From assembly GCA_000497125.2 (NCBI GenBank), contig CM035319.1, positions 248,001-312,000 on the forward strand: a stretch of DNA of 64,000 nt. Direction: 5' to 3'. Every line of letters begins with the position of its first letter. The stretch's first letter is position 1. The position numbers were made by a program, and so were the translations under genes. Of the stretch, positions 58,894 to 64,000 are shown piece by piece. The stretch comes from Spironucleus salmonicida (taxonomy: Eukaryota; Fornicata; Diplomonadida; Hexamitidae). The notes under the pieces were generated by a model, which was not told where the DNA came from, searched no databases, and worked only from the letters and a program-made list of their open reading frames with translations.

Positions 58894-60651
58894 TCATTTA
58901 AGCCTTCTTGCAGCTTTACCCATTTTTTGCTAAAGAGCTGCACCAGGTCTGCCATCCGGACCAACACTAGGGGCTACACCAGCGGCATCTAATTTTCTCT
59001 TCATTTCTTTAGTCTTATTTTGTTCTTTCTTGATATTTTAAGTATCGTTAGGCATATTGAATGTCTAGTCCACCAATAAGACAATACAAGCAGCCTCTAC
59101 AGCGGATCTCAAAGCATTCACACGGATATTTGCAGGTTCCCAAATAAATGCTTCCATAGCATCAATTGTTGTATAATCATTTTATATATCAACACCTTAC
59201 CAGCAAATTTCATTGTTTCTAATTCCTTTTGCATGCTTCGAACGAAGTTGATTTAATATATCAGTAGAATCAAACCCTGCATTATCACACAAAGCGCGAG
59301 GAATAACTTCTAAAGCATTAGCAAATGCTTCTATTATAATTTACTCTTTACCTGAAATAGTTTTGCAATGTCTTGATAAATATTAACTTAATTGCATTTC
59401 AATAGAACCTGCACCAGCTATAACAGTAGGTGTTTTAACTGCTCTACGGACAACCATAATAGCATCATGTAAAGATCTTTCAGATTCAGCAATAAATTAT
59501 TCAGCCCCACCTCTAAGGATGATTGTGCATACTTTTAATTCATCAAAACCAGTTATAAAGTTGAAACGTTCAGCACCAATTTACTTTTCTTCAAAAAGCT
59601 TTGCATCACCTAATACATTAGTTTGAATGTCAGATACTGCTGAAATTATATTTGCATTAGTTTATATAGAGATTCTCTTAAGATCAGCATCTGTAACTCT
59701 TCCAGCGCCGAAAATGCCATGATCTGCAAAGAATTATGTTGCCAAATCACCAATTGATTTATTTGAGAATACTACAGTGGCTCCAGCTTCTTTAATCATA
59801 TTAAGTTTGTTATAAATAATAGAATATTCGGCTTCAACAATCTCTTTGAACTTAGAAGGATCATTAAGACGGATTTCAGCGCCTTCTTTTTCAGCAGACC
59901 ACTCTAACTCAAAATTAAGTAATAAAATTTTAGGAGATTCAATGCATTTTTTGTATTATTCATGACCAGCATACGAAAATGTTTTCTTGAAAGCTATACC
60001 ATGTACTAAAAAGGACTCTTGAAGAGCACCACCTAAAACTTATTTAATACCTAAGTTGTGAAGATCCAATTAATCATCATTTCTTTTAAGGGCCAAAACG
60101 GCATCAACACACATTTGAGAAAACTACTCTTTGCACGGAGCAATGAGTTTAGAATTCATAGCCGTACCAGCAAGTTTTTTAAGAGTCTGAGCATATTACT
60201 GATCTTCGAACTTTCTTTCAACCGAACGGATCCTATCAATGCATATAGATAATGCTTTTCTGTAGCAACGAGCAATGATACGTGGATGAACTCCATCTTC
60301 AACTAATTATGAAGAATGTTTTAAGAAGGAACCTGCTAAAACACAAACTGAGGTAGTACCATCACCGATTTCTGAATCTTATGACTTAGAAATATCAACT
60401 AAACAGCGAGCAGCTGGATGAGTGACATCTAAAAGAGATAATATTGTTGCGCCGTCGTTAGATACAGTTGCATTTCCACCTTTAATAAGCATCTTATCCA
60501 TACCTCTTGGTCCAAGAGTGGTTTATAAGATATCAGCGAGTGAAACACAGGCTTTTATATTAGTTAATAACTGTCCTTTACCCTATGAGGTATCTGTACC
60601 CTCTTTGAGAACTACAATTGCAGGTTATAAACCAAATTTTGACTGCTGCAT
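58894..60651 (-). CDS. CCT7: Chaperonin TRiC/CCT subunit eta
   Basis: Subunit of the cytosolic group II chaperonin, which folds actin and tubulin using ATP. The 585-residue protein carries the family signatures in order: [13 protein letters not shown] at about 42-54, [33 protein letters not shown] with the catalytic Asp, [31 protein letters not shown], and [27 protein letters not shown] and the [17 protein letters not shown] end match eta rather than other CCT subunits. The tail beyond the usual end adds about 50 residues that are Lys-rich and then [20 protein letters not shown]. Gln is mostly TAA/TAG. Confidence 0.96.
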
Positions 60652-60731
60652 TTATAAAATGTTTGGAGTGAAGAGAAAATTTTAACTAAATTAGATCATA
60701 AAATAATATATAATTAATACTTTATTCAAAA

Positions 60732-61169
60732 TCATTTGTAAATAAGTGGGAATGAATCATGAAGCTATTGTTCAAAAGTTGCGGCAGTAATAATAGCATT
60801 CAAAACTAATCGCTCTTTAGAAGTTAGTAAAAATTTATAATCTTAATACCATTTTACCCAACCTCCTTCATTCACTAATGATTGAAGATGTTATTTATCA
60901 TGATAAACATGATTACTTAGCATTGAAGAATGAGATTTTACAATAGAATCTGATTTTTTATTAAGCCTAATTGCCTATTCTTCTAATAAATATTCATGGA
61001 TATCTTTTTACTCTTTCTCTTCTTTAAAAATAATAAATTTGCTTACAATTTTATTAACTTTAACCTTACTAAAGCTAGTAGAGTAAACAATAATCTATTT
61101 GTAATCAAAAATAGCTTTGATATGTATTTTAGGTGTTTATAGTAACTACCGAAACACCTATTTACTCAT
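60732..61169 (-). CDS. Unrecognised basic protein, 145 residues
   Basis: A 145-residue frame starting MSKQVFRQLLQTPKIHIKAI. It has a compact N-terminal part with beta character (DYKQIIVYSTSFSKVKV), a central helix rich in Glu/Lys (KEEKEQKDIHEYLLEEQAIR), and a C-terminus with VNEGGWVKWYQDYKFLLTSK. No recognised domain. It follows the ENKD1-like gene on the same strand by 38 bp, so the two could be co-transcribed. Confidence 0.68.
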
Positions 61170-61207
61170 TTATGACCAAATACTTTGTGTATTATATAAT
61201 AATTATA

Positions 61208-62017
61208 TCAATCAATCGCAAGATACAGTGGCCCTTATCTCTAAAAGTCCCTAATCGTTTTCTCCAATTGCTCTATCTTATCAGCACAATCCTCCCTAGC
61301 CTTCATTCCGCTCTAAGTATCATTTGTAAATTTGAACGAATGTAAGCGTTTCTGCTCAACGTTCAAAGCCTCCTTCAATTCTGCTAATAATTGAACACGC
61401 TCATCATCACCAACTTCCCTACATCCTCTAGGGATTTTAGACAGTCTAGCCCTTTCTTGTTTTTCCCATTCATCTTAGTCTTTCTTTGACATCTCTTCCA
61501 TTTTTCTCTGCCTCAGATAGTCTGGAATCTGTCCCAACTTCTACTTAGATATCTCCTCTACCTGCTCGGACGGTTTACTAATTTTAGAATTTTCTTTGTT
61601 TTGTTTGATAAAATTCACGTTTTTAGGTTTTGGAGCTTCTGGAATTGGTCCTTTTTTCGTAATAACTTATCTGGCACTAGACTAACGATCACTATTTCCA
61701 CCTTCACTTGAACCACTTGCGTTCTTCACTCTTGGGGCCATGATATTGCTGTGGACCTGGCCTTCATTTTTTCTTAAAAATTAATGCGTCTAATCGGGCT
61801 TGTTTTGGTCCAGAGTTTACTAAATTTTAGGCTAGGCGTTTTCAAACTCTTTAAGTCTAAAAGCTGGCACTGCAGCCTTCTACTCCTACTCTAGCTATTT
61901 TTAGGCGATTTCGTTCTCTTTACACTTAATTTACTGCGCATTTTCCCGCATAAAATTCTTTGGTTCAATACCAGCGCGTTTTTATTTCTCTCTAATCGAG
62001 TCACATGGTGCTATCAT
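61208..62017 (-). CDS. Enkurin-domain protein, ENKD1-like
   Basis: A 269-residue protein with a C-terminal enkurin domain (residues about 150-265): LGQIPDYLRQRKMEEMSKKD, then RLSKIPRGCREVGDDERVQL and a helical end ADKIEQLEKTIRDF. The N-terminus (GIEPKNFMRENAQQIKCKE) resembles the start of the ciliary protein ENKD1, where RENxRRI-type motifs bind microtubules. The middle is Gly/Ser/Lys/Pro-rich. Enkurin-domain proteins occur at axonemes and spindles. This gene has more G+C than its surroundings and uses a mixture of CAG/CAA and TAA/TAG for Gln. The domain call is fairly firm; the ENKD1 subtype is tentative. Confidence 0.75.
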
Positions 62018-62310
62018 GTTACCGATGATTGAGGAAGAGTGATGGTAACGATTTGACATTTGTGTATAGGAATTTTATTAACTTATGAATAATTTAGTAT
62101 AATAATTATATTTGTGTGGTCATATTAAAAATATTTATCAATATATTATATATCATATAATATAATATTAATTTAATTTAATTTAATTTATCGTCATTAC
62201 TGTACTCCGATTATAACAAATTAAATACTTTAGAATAAATTATATTAAAAATAGTATGTAATTATTTATTATTATTATACTATTTGTTATATGTACAAAA
62301 TATAACTAAA
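62018..62310. promoter_or_regulatory. Divergent AT-rich promoter region
   Basis: About 290 bases between two divergent genes. It holds runs such as tatattatatatcatataatataatatt and three copies of atttaattta. Similar tatnata-type runs lie just ahead of most starts in this window, so this is a plausible bidirectional promoter; this is inference from position and composition. Confidence 0.4.
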
Positions 62311-62766
62311 ATGAACTTTTTAGAAACAATCCCAATTACTATTAACACTATTTTAGATGGAATCACTATTGATGAGAATTTATTAGTAGATAAATCTCTT
62401 CTTCCATACGAAATTGTTGATATTATCACAGTTGCATATGATATATCGTAGATCGCATCGCAGCGTCTTTATGAAATAATTATTCCTCAGCTGAACGTTT
62501 AGCCAATAAACCTTAGTCAAATCGTAGATATTAATATTAAAGTATCTTACTAAAATATCATTTTGAATCAAGCTTTGAAATTAAATTTATCATATTTTTG
62601 TCCATATGAGATTGCTGATAACTTGATTACTGATTATTAATTAGGTGGAACTGCATTAGAATACGGAATATGGGCTAAGCTGATAGTTTTCGCATTATTA
62701 AAAGGAATCTATGATGGTAGTGTTGGTGTTACTGGGGAATAAAATGTTGCTATTTTAGAAGAGTGA
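62311..62766 (+). CDS. Unrecognised acidic protein, 151 residues
   Basis: A 151-residue frame starting MNFLETIPITINTILDGITI and ending at TGA 62764-62766. It is acidic, rich in Ile, Leu and Val, and looks helical (YEIVDIITVAYDISQIASQR, LNLSYFCPYEIADNLITD), with a Gly-containing segment GTALEYGIWAKLIVFALLKG that could be a buried helix. No signal peptide. The family is not recognised. The ATG is preceded by an AT-rich run, as in other genes here. Confidence 0.65.
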
Positions 62767-63725
62767 GTTACTTGCTACTGAATATAAAAATTGTTTTTAT
62801 TTTTTACTAGTTAACCGTTCATTATTAAGATTTTAAATGGTTTTAAGGCATGATTATATTGTATAATAAATTATGAGATGAATTTTTAATAACAAACAGA
62901 AGATAGTATAATACTTATTCACTCATGCTTTGTTTCTCTATAACTTTTTGATCTATACAATACATATTTATTAATCAGCAAATTTTCAAATAATCTTAGA
63001 AGATATACATAAACAATATCTAATCAACTTTCATTTTTATATATACTAACTATATATGTGTCAATTACTATTTACTCCCTTCAGTAATAAAAATTATTTA
63101 TTGTGCATTTTTAAAATTAGCATATTAATTTTTAATTAGTGTGTTTTGCAATAAAAGTATAAGTCATAACATATTAAATTAAGCTATTATATGGTTATTA
63201 TAATTGCAGTCTGTTTAGCTTAATCATATTTATAGGTTCCTTAGATGTTATAATAAAATTGCGTAAATTTTCATTATTAAGTTTCATATTTGACCTATAT
63301 TAAGTAGTAAAAATGCTATACATATATATTATAATTATTAAACGTGTTTATATTTTTATTATCATATTATTTTAAAATATTGATTCGATTTTCAAAATTA
63401 AATAATTTGAAGATTTGAAGATTTTTAATATTAAATATATTTCAAATAATTTTAACTCATAAAATTTTGAAATAGCACCCGTTATTTTAATGTCATGATG
63501 CTTCTTGTTTAAGTTATATTCACATATATATCTACCATGTTAAGTAAACACTACATCCTGATTCAACATTAAAAAAATAATATTAATATCTTTGCGAAAT
63601 TAATTATAAAATAATCGTCTTTGACCTTATTCTATATGAATATTAATACTATTATTATGATCACATTATCATTATATTATGCAGATAACATTACAAATCT
63701 GTTCTCCTGTAAAGTAAATAAGATT
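62767..63725. other. AT-rich spacer between convergent genes
   Basis: About 960 bases of AT-rich DNA, unusually long for a convergent pair in this window (others are 3-40 bp). No frame shows clear protein character and no RNA gene was recognised. A plus-strand frame entering from 63636 overlaps the Cys-rich minus-strand gene and is taken as its shadow. Confidence 0.45.
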
Positions 63726-64000
63726 TCACTCCCAGACAACACCACATTTTCCACATTAGACAACACCACATACTTTACAAAATTAGCTAGCACATGTACT
63801 ACAAAATATACCTAGTACAGATTTTTTCTAGCATTTTTCACAACAAAATTGCTACCCAGAAACATCAAAATTAGATCGCGCTTAGCCTGTAAAAACATCA
63901 TGAATCTAGAGTTCAAGAGCATCATTCTAAATTACTTAGAAACTACCCTTACAGAGACGCGCTATTTAGTGAGAATCATTTAATTTTGAAGAAAAAATTT
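63726..64000 (-). CDS. Cysteine-rich zinc-binding protein, N-terminus beyond right edge
   Basis: At least 91 codons are read on the minus strand, open to the right edge and ending at TGA 63728-63726. The last 45 residues hold four CxxC-type pairs: FCCEKC, FCSTC, FCKVC and QCGKC, ending GVVWE. The spacing suggests two interleaved or consecutive zinc ribbons/treble clefs. Upstream is a helical, polar stretch (SHQIARLCKGSFQVIQNDAL). Such tails occur in RNA-, ubiquitin- or protein-binding zinc proteins; the family cannot be named without the N-terminus. The frame choice is supported by the regular cysteines, which no other frame in this stretch gives. Confidence 0.75.

Noticed and set aside
63636-63989. 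A 117-residue plus-strand frame at the right edge.
   Set aside because: The opposite strand in another phase gives regular CxxC pairs and a sensible stop, which is far less likely by chance.

Overview
The window looks like nuclear DNA of a microbial eukaryote that reads TAA and TAG as glutamine and uses TGA as its only stop. Every conserved gene needs this code: proteasome beta5, NOP56, CCT eta, gamma-tubulin, a MutL homologue, a CYTH enzyme, GrpE, HYLS1 and an enkurin-domain protein all contain many in-frame TAA/TAG codons at glutamine positions and end at TGA. No conserved gene needs an intron. With the very AT-rich spacers, short intergenic gaps, leucine-rich-repeat proteins, ciliary genes and a GrpE-like cochaperone, this fits best a hexamitid diplomonad (Hexamita, Trepomonas or Spironucleus type). 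A ciliate or oxymonad with the same code is not excluded from sequence alone.

Layout. 0-5.1 kb: unrecognised genes, a 698-residue coiled-coil protein and a Myb-like protein. 5.9-12 kb: five genes on the plus strand in a row (RasGEF, LRR protein, MLH1-like, unknown, proteasome beta5) with gaps of only 23-69 bp. 12-15.3 kb: three minus-strand genes ending with HYLS1. 15.3-24.5 kb: coiled-coil genes, a CYTH triphosphatase, a thioredoxin-like protein, and two reading frames interrupted by TGA. 24.5-35 kb: a coiled-coil protein with GYN repeats, NOP56, a kinase-like protein, a large LRR/coiled-coil protein and an ankyrin-like protein. 35-38.1 kb: a head-to-head pair of related signal-anchored proteins of almost the same length. 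38.5-56.6 kb: short GrpE, a 1287-residue protein, and an uninterrupted 4350-residue open frame followed by a 239-residue one. 56.6-62 kb: a minus-strand run of gamma-tubulin, an HTH protein, CCT7, an unknown and an ENKD1-like protein. The right edge carries an unknown protein and a cysteine-rich zinc-binding C-terminus.

How the genes relate. There is no operon-like functional cluster. Housekeeping genes (proteasome, chaperonin, snoRNP core, mismatch repair) are mixed with cytoskeletal and ciliary genes (gamma-tubulin, HYLS1, enkurin domain, many coiled-coil proteins) that suit a flagellate. Convergent pairs end 3-34 bp apart, so their 3' untranslated regions must overlap the opposite gene.

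No rRNA, tRNA, CRISPR array, retroelement or DNA transposon was recognised. All coordinates come from translation by eye with the TAR=Gln code; start and stop positions were checked for frame consistency.
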